From: Christensenella sp. UBA7862
GTDB taxonomy: Bacteria > Bacillota > Clostridia > Christensenellales > UBA1242
NCBI GenBank assembly: GCA_002500135.1
Contig: DLSM01000001.1
Location: 57,373-121,372, forward strand
Length of the DNA: 64,000 bases
Reading direction: 5' to 3'
Position 1 is the stretch's first letter. Every line of letters starts with the position of its first letter. The position numbers and the translations under genes were made by a program. The notes beneath the pieces were generated by a model. The model saw nothing but the letters and a program-made list of their open reading frames with translations, was not told the DNA's origin and ran no database searches. Of this stretch, positions 1 to 12,900 are shown one piece after another.

Positions 1-711
1 GTCGGCTATGCAAAACGAGATAGTGTCATTATTGCAAAAGGAAGTGGCGAGAGCGACATCTATAAGCCAGAAGTTAAGCAAATTGAAGGGGAAAAACCAG
101 TAAATATTACATGGGCTGATAGAATAGATAATTTTAAAGAAAGTTATCTAACGGCTTATTACCAATTGTCGTGGGAATCAGCTACTTCGGCTGATGGAAA
201 AGGCGGATATACAGCTAGGATTGCAAAAACTGTTTATAAGTATTCGTCAAAGATAGGAACTTCTGTTGGACTTGATATAAGCAGCGGTTCAGCTCCAGCT
301 GATGAGAAGGGTACGATTAAAAAAGAGGATGAAGCATGGTATGACAACTCAGGGGCTTATGCGGAAGCTAGCGAGTATGCTCTTACATTCAGAACGGACA
401 AAGGTCCAGATTGGATTTGCTATAATATTCCAGGCAAAGTCGTTTCAGGTTATTACAACATGCAGTGTGATGCTGGAAGTGAATTGCCTTATGTTGGCGG
501 TTCAACAATAGACGGTTCAGTTAAGGAGAACGTTAGAAACGCAAACGAAAAAGGCGATGGAGATAATAAGTATATAACACAAACAACTCAGTCAGCCAAC
601 ACCCTTCAAAGTCTTTATTCCTACAAGCGTAAGAGCGATACGGGGACGTCATGGGATAGCGAAAAAATAGACCAAGAGATTAAGAAGTTTAATTTTGAAA
701 AGGATTCTTAA
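1..711 (+). CDS. C-terminal part of an unrecognised protein (5' end outside window)
   Basis: The frame is open from base 1 to the TAA at 709-711, giving 236 codons without an internal stop, so the gene begins upstream of the window. A TTG at 166 is in frame but has no ribosome binding site and is only an internal codon. The visible part is rich in Ser, Thr, Tyr, Gly and Lys (for example the stretch around TAYYQLSWESATSADGKGGY) and has two isolated Cys. It has no membrane segment, LPXTG motif or other C-terminal anchor. A strong hairpin follows the stop. The composition suggests an exported or surface protein, like the giant lipoprotein downstream, but I recognise no family. The function is unknown. 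Confidence 0.7.
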   Translation, partial: VGYAKRDSVIIAKGSGESDIYKPEVKQIEGEKPVNITWADRIDNFKESYLTAYYQLSWESATSADGKGGYTARIAKTVYKYSSKIGTSVGLDISSGSAPADEKGTIKKEDEAWYDNSGAYAEASEYALTFRTDKGPDWICYNIPGKVVSGYYNMQCDAGSELPYVGGSTIDGSVKENVRNANEKGDGDNKYITQTTQSANTLQSLYSYKRKSDTGTSWDSEKIDQEIKKFNFEKDS

Positions 712-724
712 TTTCTTCGCTAAA

Positions 725-769
725 AAAATGACCTTGAGCGGGTAACTCGCCCGCTTGAGGAGTCATTTT
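725..769 (+). terminator. Long hairpin after the first gene
   Basis: AAAATGAC (725-732) pairs with GTCATTTT (762-769). Inside it CTTGAGCGGG (733-742) pairs with CCCGCTTGAG (750-759) allowing two G-T pairs, with loop TAACTCG. The stem is long and GC-rich and its 3' arm ends in four T, so it is a plausible terminator. An 11-bp tandem repeat begins immediately behind it. Confidence 0.6.
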
Positions 770-772
770 GAA

Positions 773-850
773 ATGCACAAAAAATGCACAAAAAATGCAC
801 AAAAAATGCACAAAAAATGCACAAAAAATGCACAAAAAATGCACAAAAAA
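773..850. repeat. 11-bp tandem repeat with A-tracts, 7 copies
   Basis: The unit ATGCACAAAAA recurs with exact 11-bp spacing; ATGCAC begins at 773, 784, 795, 806, 817, 828 and 839. Each unit carries an A5-A6 tract, so the A-tracts are in near-helical phase, a pattern known to bend DNA. It fills much of the gap between the first gene's hairpin and the giant lipoprotein gene. Similar 11-bp arrays occur at 38897-38984 and 51609-51652. Confidence 0.9.
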
Positions 851-955
851 CAAAGAAAAATTAAACAAAATTAAGGATACTTGAGAAAAGGATATTGAAA
901 TACAAAAGATAAATTTTACATAAATTTTAATTCCAGATTGAAAGAGGAAGAAGAA

Positions 956-3900
956 ATGAAAAAGATTTTTAGCAAGATAATGATTTTTTTGCTGATAGTG
1001 TCTTCGCTTGTAATTTTCGGTTGCAAGGAAAGATATGGGGATTTGAGAATGTCCCTAAATTTTTGCTTCACTTCTTTTTCCTCCAGAACTTTGGAAGACG
1101 GCACAAAGCGTTGGACAAATGCGAGTGACAATTCTGTGGTTGATGAAAACTTGGACGGGTCTTACACATTATATATTTATGGCAATACGCAAGGCTCGGC
1201 TTACATTGACGCAACATTCACAGGCACTCCAGATGACTTCAACAGCGACATCGGTGTCAGTCTTTCAAATCCAATTTTGACAGTTGGCAAAAAACAATAT
1301 ATTGACGGTGGCATAAGATTTTCCGTCACACCAAATCAAGAGGGTTCAACTGTTTTGACAGTTTTAAGTGCTGAAGGGAACAAGCAACGAAGTGTAAATA
1401 TTTCAGTTGCACAAGTGCCTACTGCACTCAGATTTAAGGAAAGCAAAATTGCACTTTCCTACAAAGGTGGCACAACAACAAACTTAGCAGACGGTCTTGA
1501 AAACAACTTGAGTTTTGGTATGAGAAATGTCGCTTTTGAACTTGGCGAGTTGTCTGGCGAAGGCGAAACATTGCTTGACAGATTTACTCCATTTTCTTCC
1601 ATTCAACTTGCAGCCAAAAACATATCCTTAAATGCAGGCGTTTTGACACTGCTTGAAGATTATGACTTGCAAGAGAATGGTGAAATTTATGTAAGGGCAA
1701 CTTATTCAAATCCACTTGGCGACGACTTGGTGCAACTTCAACAGATTGAATTTTTGCCACAAATATCTAACTTTGAAATCTATACTTTTGACGAAGCTTC
1801 ATCAAACGGGCTTGGCTCGAAAGTTGGGGATAGCAATAACATTCTATCCACTATAAATTTTGTAACAAACATTGCCATAACTCACAAAGATTTTGTTTTG
1901 CGAGTTGACACAAATGGCAAAAAACTTAACATTTCTAGCGTTGAGGACTCACTTTGCCCATTCACTGTGAGTGTTCAACCAAATTATGAAAACTATGGCT
2001 TGACCTTTGGACAAAACAGTTTGCCTATAAGATATTTCAATGCAGACGGCGAAATTACAACAGAAGGAAATATCTCTCACTCGACTTATGCACTCTGCTA
2101 CATAAGGCTTGTTCCTTCAAAAGTTAAGTCAACCGAAGGCTCAGCAAACTATCCACAAGGAACATATGACATGCTTTTCCGTTGTGAATATGTGGACTAT
2201 GCAAACGAAGAATTTGCAACCTCTGCAACTCTCAGAACAAAATGTTATACAGTCGTAAATAACTACGCAGCAAATGGAAACATTTTGCAAAACAACAACA
2301 TTGAAGGAAACTTTGTTGAAGACAACTGCTTTGCCGCTGAACTCATGACAAACTTTGACGCTTCACTTGGTGTTAAAATTTCTCTTACAGTTGGTGAACC
2401 ACTAAATGTTTTAAGCAACAGAACGGCATTTCAAATTAAATTCTATAAACGTCAAGCGGGAAGTTCCACTATTTCAAAACTTTCTGAAGACGAAGTGCTA
2501 AATATGTTCCAAATCTCAATGGACGCAGAGGGAAACTTGCTTCAATCGGGCTTTGAGGGACATAGATTCCTTGCTGGGACAAACTTCTATTTTAAGATAA
2601 AAGAAGCGGGCGAAGCGTTTATTGGTGATGATGTGTTTATGCAAGTTGTGTCTTGCGAAGAACAATCTAGTGCAGAATGTGTCATAAAACTTTCGCTTTT
2701 TCAAGGCATAAGCGAAATAACGGGCTATGACCTTGTTTTAAGAAGCAGAGAAATTGACGAAACAACGGGCGACTATATTATTTATGACAGACAAAATGTA
2801 ACCTTTGAAAACGCAAAGGCTTCATTGGACCTTGACTTGTCAAAAGATTATATTGCAATCTTAACACTCAATGTTTTTCCACTTGATGCAACATTAAGCA
2901 ATGTTTATGTTTCTTCACTTAGAGATAATGTCGTTTTGGCAAAAGTTGAGGGCGGCAAAATTATTCTTGACCCACAAAGCGTTGGCAAAAATGTTGCGAT
3001 TTCTCTTGGCTCGTCAAATTTAAGACAAACTTACTCGCTTGAAGTAAATGTGTATTATCCTGTTGTCAGCATGGACGCAGAAATTGTGGATATTTCTTCA
3101 AACAGCAGCATTGGCGACTACACCATTGGCACAAGAAATATTTACGCAAAAGTCAAAGCAAAAGAACAAGTCAATTTCCTTTTGACCACAAGACCATATG
3201 ACGCAACAAGATATGACATGACCTACACTGTTTTTGATATAACAAGTGGCAAAGACATGCAAGTCAAAACTCCTTATACAGTTTATCATGACGGCAGAAC
3301 AACTGGCTCAAGCAAAATCTCTGACGATTACTTTGAACTTAATTGCAAAGCAAACGCTTTTATGTTTACAAGCGACCTTTCAAACGGGAAAACTTATGTC
3401 GTTCAATTTAAACTAGAAAACCTTGACGGGACAACCTTAGAGTGGACTTTTACATTGTCCTCCTATGTTCCAGTTGAAGAGATTGATATAAATCTTTCAC
3501 GAGTTGAAGTTTTTGACCCACAAAGCGTGGCTTATGAACAAAAACTTGAGTCGGGCATAACCTTTGACCCAACAAACCCACCAGAAAATGTTTTTGGCTT
3601 TGACGTCAAAGTTAACAAAACTTCGGGCAGAACGCCAACAAAAACTTTTGAAGAAAAATCATATATAACAATAAGAATTGACGGAAACATTGATAGCATT
3701 TATGAAGTGACAAATGGCACAATGGCCAAAACCTCTGGAGATAATAGCGTTTTAAAACTTCTTTTTGAAGGCGTTTTCGGTGGAAAATATTGGTTTGAAC
3801 TTCAAGATAACACAAAAAATATCTCGACAATTCAAATTGAAGTTAAGATTGTTGAATTTAGACAAAGCCATTTTGCAAGAAAAAATATCTCCATTTTGAA

Positions 3901-6900
3901 ACACGAGCAAGTGTCAGACATTTATACAGACGGACAAACAACTTTGCGTCTTAGAGATATGGATATTGATGGCGATATAAATATTCCTCTTGAAATTGCA
4001 AATGAAAAAGCATACAACAAAACTTTAGTCACTCAAAATGTTTCAGTTGTAACTGTTGGCGGAAAGACAATGTATGTGGTGGCGGCAAGAGGTGTTGCAA
4101 GTGCTTCCATTCAAAGCAAAACTAATATGCACGCAACATTAACAATTTCTCCAACAGGACTTGCGGGAAGAATTTTGATTGTTGTTTTGCCACAAGACAA
4201 AATTTATTCAAAAGCACAATATGAAATTTTATCTGGCGAAATGAGGGAGATTGAACTTTCAAAAGAGGACTTCACTTCTGGTGTGTTCTATGTTCAAAAT
4301 GCAGGCGTATATGAAGTTGCAAACGAATACACAGACGGCAGAAAATATTATGCAAAAGTTGTCGATTATTCAAGTTTGCTAAATATTTGGAAAAACACTT
4401 TGGTCGTTCAGCTTGATGTCGAAAACGGCGAAGACGTGCCATACAGCGTGTCAAGTGTTCAAGACCTTTTGAACATTTCACAAAACCCAACAAAGAGATA
4501 TGTTTTAACAAACAACATTCGTTTTGACAGTTCAAGAACATTCTCCTCAATCGGTGGATATTTTGAAGTAAATATAACTGAAGAACAATTTGCAAATGGC
4601 GTTTATTACATCAAAAACAACCTTGACCAATATGTTTTGCAAACAGCATACAGAGCGGGTCAAATATATTATGCATATGGCTTTGGTGGTGAACTTTCGG
4701 GCAGATATGAAGTTCAAGACAAGACTTCTGCCACAACACACTATGAATATTATTCAATAGAAAATGTTTATCTCCCTTCTCAAATTTCTTCAAAAACATT
4801 TGGACTTTTTGAAACACTATATGGCAAGGTGAGTGACGTTGACATTAAATTTGTCTTTGCTCAACCAAACATTGCAAATGAAATTACATTTGGCGGCATT
4901 GCGGGCATTAACTTTGGCGAAATTTTGGAGTGCACAACAAGTTTCTCTGGAGCAATTTTAAGAACAAACAAGCAAACAGTTTTTGGAGGAATTGCTGGCG
5001 TTAACTTTGGAAGAATTGAACTTTCAGAAAAGCAATCTTCTTCAAGAAGTTTAACTGGCGATGTTACAATCATTTCTACGGGCAAAGAACTTTTGTCCGT
5101 GGGCGGAATTGCGGGACTTAACTTTGGCGAAATTGTTGGAAGTTTTGCAAGGGGAAACGCAGACAGCGTGTCCTTTGGCGACAGCGCTTACGACAGCAAC
5201 ATAAATATTACAGTTCAAATTTCTGGCAACGAAAATGCACTTAATAACATAAACATTAATAATATTCCTTCTCGCATTGTAAAAATGTTTGAAAACTTGG
5301 TCGTGGGCGGGGAAAATGAAAATACTTCATTCTTCATCCCACAAAGTTATGCAAATATCTCAGCACTTTTTGCAATGGACAGAGATTATTCCTTGGAAAA
5401 TGCGGGTGATGGAATTTTAAGCGGAGTTGGTGGAGCAGTTGGGACAAACTTTGGCAAAATTTCAAACCTTAGCGTGCAAGGAAATGTGAGTGCTGAAGAC
5501 TGTGACTATGTTGGCGGAATTGCAGGACTTGCAGTTGCAAATGAAAAATATAACAGCAAAATAACTGACCTAAACGGCAATTATTCAATAAGTTACAGTT
5601 ACACTTCTTCGCATGTCTTGGGCAATCATTATGTCGGTGGAGTTGTTGGGGCTGCAAGAGGGTTCTTAAAATCAAGCGAAGTTGTTGACGAGAATGTTTC
5701 TGATATTCCAGTTGGCTTATATGACGTTGGGGCAGAAAATTATGTAAGGGATGAACACTCAAGAAATTTTGTTGTAGGAAAAGGCGAAGTTGGTGGCTTT
5801 GCGGGAAAACTTGTTGGTGTTAATGCACAATATCTTTCCGTTACAAGTTATCATGACGAATATGCTTCTCAAGGCACAACCTGGCTTGCAAATCAAGACA
5901 ATTATGACGTTGTGGCAAACGAAACATCAACGGGCTTTAATCTTAACGAAATAAATGACGGTCTTGCGGGCGGCTTTGCGGGAAGCAGTGACCATGCAAA
6001 ATTCTTCGCTTGCGGAGCAAATGTCAATCTTTGGGCTCCAAGTTCCATTGCTTCATTCATCTTCTCATATATGTCAAACGAGGGCGAATACAATGTTGCA
6101 AACGTATTCGGGAAAGGTGTTGTAAATGCGTCTGGGTCTTCAAGGACTTGGGGAAGTTTGGGCGCTGGTGTGAACTTTGGAAACAACACTTTGTCATTCT
6201 CAAAAGTTATTGACAAAGCAGGAAAGCCAACATATTTTGTCGGCAACACAAGTTATTCAGAAACACAATTTGCGGAACAAATAAATGCAAAATTTGAGAG
6301 CAGTTTAGCACAACTTCCATGGAAAGCGGAAAAAGACGCAAGCGGCAAAGTTGTTGGACTTCCAATGCTTTACATCTCATATGATGTGAAAGTTGGCGAA
6401 ACAACTGTCACAAGAACTGAACCATTATTTGTTTTGGGACCAGTAACTGTTAATGTTGTGACAAGAGATAATGTTTTGAGCAATGAAGGTTGGAAGTTTG
6501 TAAAACTTGACGACAAAACTCTAATGTTGTTCTTTGCAATGGATGAACAAAATTCAGTTTCTTCTTCCATTCTTACAACACTAAACACAACAAAATTGCT
6601 CGAACTATTGGATATAACAGTTTCTCCAAGCGGGGCAAAATCAAATAAACTTATCGTTCAAAGCAGTTCAGACCTGCTTGAAGTGTCGGGCGAAAATATT
6701 ATTGTAAAATCAATCGGCAAAGAGGGAAGCGAAACTGTAACACTCACCATTTCATCAATGCTCAGTTCGCAAAACTCAACTTACAATGCGAAAGTTCAAA
6801 TTATCCTTTGCTATGGACTAAGTGATGTTAATATTTATGCAAACACCAGTTTCACCGCTCCACTTAGCGAAAACTTGGGCATAGACCTTCTGCTTTCTGA

Positions 6901-9900
6901 AACGCAAACAGTTTATGCAAATCCAGAATTTGTTGTAGAAATTTCGGACGAAGAGGTAAATCTTCGTGCAATGGACAATGTGGGGCTTCGCTTTGAAGTC
7001 GCAAGCGATGACATAAATCCAATTATCGAAAACCTAAACGGAACAGCAACAAGCATCGGAAATATTTTCACAATCGGCTCAAAACAATGGAGTTCAGTTG
7101 TTTCAAATGGCAAAATTGAAAAGTATTATGTCAATATTGATGCAACATTTGCGTCTTTCATTCCACTTCTTGCCATTCCAGACGGGGCAAAACTTAATAT
7201 CAAATGTGTGCCATATATTTATCAAGTGGTTGACGGCGAAAGAAAAAATTTCTTGCTTGAAGAACACTCAACAAATTTCTATCTTTCAATAACTCACGGG
7301 GCAACCTCTATTGCTCTATCAAACAACACTCAGCCAAACTTTGTTATGAATCAACTTCAAACATTGTCCTTCACAATAGGCATGGCAACTGACAGCGTTG
7401 ACGACAAAATTATTCTTGACAATCTTTTGGGACTGTCAGATGACCTTGGCATAAATGTTGGGGAATATCAATATGAATTTGTTGACGAAGTGGGCAAAGT
7501 GGAGGTTGTTGGCCCAACGGAAACTCGTGGTAAAACAGGGCTTAGAAAAATCTCTCAATCATTCACAGTTTGGTTCAAAGATAAACTTGCAGGCATAAAA
7601 CAAGACAAAAATTATGTATTTAACTTCCATTCAAGCATAAATGCTTCAGTTCTAGTGTCGGTCAATGTTAAGATTATTGGCGAAAACGAAGTTAAAAGTG
7701 TTTACACAAATGTCTATGCAGACTATGACGACTTCCCACAAAAGAGCAGTGGCGGATACATCTATTCTGGACTTGCCGATTCGCCAGCAGTGCTTGGGGT
7801 TGAAGTCTATCCTTATGTAACAAACTATTCAAATGTCAGGCTTTCATACACTTCTTCAACTGGCGACTTGCTATTTATGTCACCAATAACTCTTGACCTT
7901 AAAAATGAACATGGCAAACAATTTGTTGACAATGCAAGTGTGGCAGTTATAGGAGCGGACGGAAAGAGTTTGACTGTTCATAAGTCTGTTGGGCAAGATA
8001 CATTTCTCAGCAACGATAGCGGAGTGTATTCTTATGCAAGAAGTTATTTCTTCAAACTATTCACTGATTCAACAGTTACAGAAGGCACTCAATTTGTAAT
8101 TAAAATTGAAATAATAAATGAGCAAGGCACTGTTATTCTTACAAAAGAAGAAACAGTTTACACACTCAAGAAACCAGGCATAACATTCAGTTTTGACAAG
8201 AATTTGCTCAAAGACGATAATGACACCTTGTATTATCTTCCAATAAACACAAAGAACGAACTTTCAGTTGAAACAATAAACTATTCTGACAACATAAAAT
8301 GGTCACTTTCGGCAGTTGATGAAAGAGGAAATGCTTATGCCAATTTCTCAGACATAAAGGAATCCTTGGAGCCAACAAAAGAAAATGGCAAATATTATGT
8401 TCAAGTTCTAAAATATGGCGAAATATTTAATACTGACCTTGTTGGAAAAACAGTAACTTTGCGTGGCGAAATTACAAATAACAAGCAAACTTATAGTTAT
8501 GAAGTTAAGTTTGTTGTTACATTGTTCACTGTTAAAAATATTTCTGTCCAAAATGCAGAAAATAACAGCCTAAAAGTTAAAGTTGCGACAACAACTCCAC
8601 TAAAACTTGATGTTTCCGCTTACTATGACGATAGCGTAAATGCAGAGAATAGTTGGTATGACGATTGGTATCAAAACATTGGCTCAAAAGCGGGTGAAAG
8701 AGAAAAAGACAGCCTTTACAAAAATCTTACAAACGCAGGATATGAAGTAAAACAATATTTTGTTGATTATCTTAACGACTTTGCAGACTCGGTTGCAAAA
8801 GTTGCAACGGACAAACAAGGGACTATTTCAGGTGTGTTCAAAAGCGAAGATGGTTCGCAACTTGTAAGCGGCAACAAATATCTTGAAGAAACATTTGGTG
8901 TAGAAAAGTTTAAAGATTATTTTGCACTTTATGGCTTGAGAGCAAACAGAACATTCAACATCATCTTTGATTCTCAAATTTCCTATTCAGCAAAAAATAC
9001 TCTTGAAAGTAAATCTGCTGGCGTTCCAAATGTTTGCGACTATTTGACAGAAAGTTATGACAAAATAAAACAATTTACTCAAACTCTTGATGTGATGTTC
9101 GTGTATGCAACTGAACTTAGAAACGCAATTCCAGTTTCAACGGCAGACGAGTTCATAAGCATGCAAGAGGGCAAGGACTATAGACTTGTAAACGACATTG
9201 TCCTTGAAAATTACACCCCACTTTCAACAAAGATTGGCTCGTTTGACGGCAATAACAAAGTTATATTTATCAAAAGTTTCTCCTACAACTCCTCTTCAAC
9301 TGGCAGCATAAATCTTGGGCTTTTTGAAAAGATTGAAAGCGATGTAGAGGTGTCAGGAGAAAAGAAACAAATTGTTATTCAAAACACAACAGTCTATTAC
9401 ACTCCAAATGTCACAGAAGAAATTTTTGAGAGCAAAGGCGAAACGATAAAAATCTTGGAGCCAAGTTTGGAAAGTTTGAGAATATCTCTTCCAAATGCAA
9501 GCAGTGTAACCTTTGGCGGAATTGCAAGTTCAAATGCAGGCGTCATTACAAATGCAAACGTTTTGGGCGGAGTGAAGATTGAAATCAATTCGTCTGATGT
9601 TGTAAGCGGTGGCACAGCAACAAGCCTTGTTGGCGGACTTGTTGGGACAAATGAAAAAACAGGTTATATAACAAACAGCTCAGTTGGTGCAAAGTTGTTC
9701 CGCAGCAAGACAAAACAAAATGATGAAAAAACTTATGACGGCTTTGACATCTATTGTTATGGCAAGGTTGGCGGCTTTGTAGGAACAAATGGTGGCAAAA
9801 TTGTTGCAAGCTATTTTGAATCTGGCTCCATTGAACACAACTCAAAAGAAGAGGGTGTTGGCGGCTTTGTTCAAACAAATAACGGCGAAATTTTGGAGTG

Positions 9901-12900
9901 CTACGTTCAAGGCAGACGTTCTGAAAATGATAAGGACATAAGAAACACTGGCTCGGGCATTGTTTCTCGTGCGGGCATTGTGGGCGGATTTGTGTATAGC
10001 AACAACGGCACAATTTCCGATTGCTATTCAAACATTTGGCTCAGTTCTTCGGGTGCTATTGCAGGCTTTGTTTATGTGGACTCAGCAAGCAGCATAATTT
10101 CAAGAAGTTACTCCATAAGTTACAAAAAAGCAGGGGATAACAACACAACAGCCTATCCTTTCGCTGGACCAAAAACTCTTCTTTCAACAGAAGTGTGCAT
10201 AAATGGTGTTTTGAACGATTGCTTCTTCCTAAATGACAGAACAAAAAATGATAAATGGGAGAACACAAACTTCTATATAGAAGGTCAATCAGACCCAGCA
10301 AAAACTCCAGCGAACAAAAAAGCGGTGGAACTTTCAACTGCAAACTTCGCAACTCACACGTATTTTACAAATTATGACCTATCTTTGGTTTACAATTCAG
10401 ACGGACAATATGCAAATGATGACAAATATAGTTATGTTGACGGCTACACATGGGCAATTATTGAAGGCAAGCCAGTTTTGGCTTCAACGCTGGTTAGGAC
10501 AATTTCTCAAAGAGATTATTTGGGCAAAAAGAAAAATTACACAGGCTACACTCAAATTTTTGCACTTCAATCCACTTCGGATTGGAAGTCAGCAAAAAGA
10601 GATAATGACCCAAGCATAACAGATTACACAAGTTCTTCATCGGGCAAACTTCTTTTCTCAAAACAAGACAACGGAGATACTGTGGACTTTATCTATCCAG
10701 CAGTTGAAACGGCAAACGGAAATTACGAAAGCCTTGTTATAACTTATCAAGTTGTAAAGGACGGCGGAAAGACGACTTATGTAAACCCAGTTGCAGAATA
10801 TGGCGAAGACAAGCGTGTGCTTGACATTCAAGAGGGAAGCATAAATGACGAAAACCCAAAAGACACAAACTTCAGAGCAAATGACACAATAACTGTAACA
10901 TTTGACTATGAAAATAACTTCATTTCAAGCATAACTTACTACACCCTTGACGAAAACAACATCACATACTATTACAAGGGTGACGTGTCGGGCATTTCTT
11001 TCGCAAGTGGCAATCAAACAAACCCAGTTACAATTTATGACAGAGATTCTTTGGTGTATGCTTTAACAAACACAGTTTCAAGCGATGACAACCTTGACAA
11101 ATATTTCAGAATTATTTGCGACATAGACCTTGACGGCGAATTCTTGTCAACAAGTAAGACAAATTTCACTGGTGTCTTGCAAGGCAATCACATGACAATA
11201 GACAACCTTTCAATGTCATATAACAGGTGGCAAGCAGACCAAGTGGACAAAGAAGCATTTGGAATGTTTGCAAAAATAACCTCAGACGAGAAGAAAGATA
11301 CAATTATTTCAAACCTTAAACTTGGAATTGTTCAAATAGTGTCAAATGTTCACCCATATGTCGGCGCTCTTGCGGGAATTGTTACAGGAACGTCAGTCAA
11401 AACGGACAAAAAAGTTCTTTTCAACAATATTTCAATCGCCGCTGCAGACGGCGGCTATGCTCCAGTTCAAGGACGAAATGTCGTTGGCGGACTTGCAGGC
11501 TACATTGGCAGAAATGTTATAATAAAAGACATAACAACCGATGTTTCAGTTATTTCAACATTTGACGCTTCGGGCGATGCGTCAGAAGCAGTGCGTTTGT
11601 ATTTGAAAGAGAACTCGAATTTGAGCAGTTGCTCTTATGTTGGTGGCGTTGTGGGTGTGTTTGACGCAACAAGCGTTGTGGACAAGGCAACAAAGAAAAA
11701 CTACAATGCAAGCAATGTTACAGTTCTATCTGGCAATGCATTCCTAGGTGGTGTAGTTGGCACAGCGTTTGGACTTTTGGGAACGGACACAATCGCAAAC
11801 TATGTCAACGTTCAAGTTGAGTCAAACGACACAAGTTTTGTCAAAGCACAATTCTATGGTGGCGGAATTGTTGGCGAAAATAGAGGAATCCTCCTCAGTT
11901 CGTCTGCAAGAAACGTTGATGAAAATGACTCGACAGTTTCAGTCGGCAAATCGACTCTTGCTCAATATGACTATTTCTTCAATGCAGCGGGAACTCAAAC
12001 AGTTGCAATAGGCGGCTTGGTGGGTCTTAACAACGGCGGGCTTATTTCAAATTGTATAGGTGCTATCGATGTTAGAAGTTCCAGAACAACAATCGTTGGA
12101 GGGGCTGTCGGCAGACAACTTGCTGGCGGAATTGAAAATGTTATTGTTTCTGGCTCTGTTATGGGTGACAAAATTATAGGCGGTCTTGTGGGAACAATTA
12201 ACGATAAAGAAATGATTGCTTCTCCAGAGTCATCATTCTCCGAAAAGGCAATGATGAAAGATGATGACGTACACTTGGCTCTCACTGGCTATAATCTTGC
12301 AGAGGGCAGTCAAGTTATTTGTAGAATTTCAAACTGCGTGGCAGAAAACAACTGGCTATATGAAGATTATGACAAATATGTAAGAAAAATAGAAGCCATA
12401 ACAAAAGTTGCAGTTGGCGGATTTGTTGGACTTATCTCAACCATAGACAACACAGACGAGAATGGAAAAACTTACACTTGGAAAGATAAAATTGTGTTTG
12501 ACGGGCAAAGCACTTATGTCGGTGCAATTTCAAACGGCACTTCTAAAAGATATCTTAAGGCTGCTTATGCTTGCAATACTTTTGATTATGCAAAAAATGT
12601 TTCCGAAAGCAATTACACAATTCTCTGCAACATACAAGGACAACAATCAGTGTTCCCAGCAGGACAACAAGAATTGTATGTCAGCACTCAATCTTCAGAC
12701 ATTTCTTACACTATAAAGAGAATTCCATTCACCACTTACAGCGACAAGTCAAGCGAAGGTGATGAATACAAGAACATTATCTATCAAATTGAAAAAACTG
12801 GAAACAAAGACTTCTCACAAGATGAAGGTTTCTATGATGAGATTAAGATTTTGGAAATTACATCAAGCAGAGAAACTTATACTGGTTCATTTGAAAGTGG

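Noticed and set aside
773..850. CRISPR array
   Set aside because: The repeats are 11 bp, contiguous and without spacers; no cas genes are present in the window.
938..955. TTG start for the giant lipoprotein
   Set aside because: It lies upstream of the ribosome site and would put acidic residues in front of the lipoprotein signal; ATG 956 gives a regular signal peptide.
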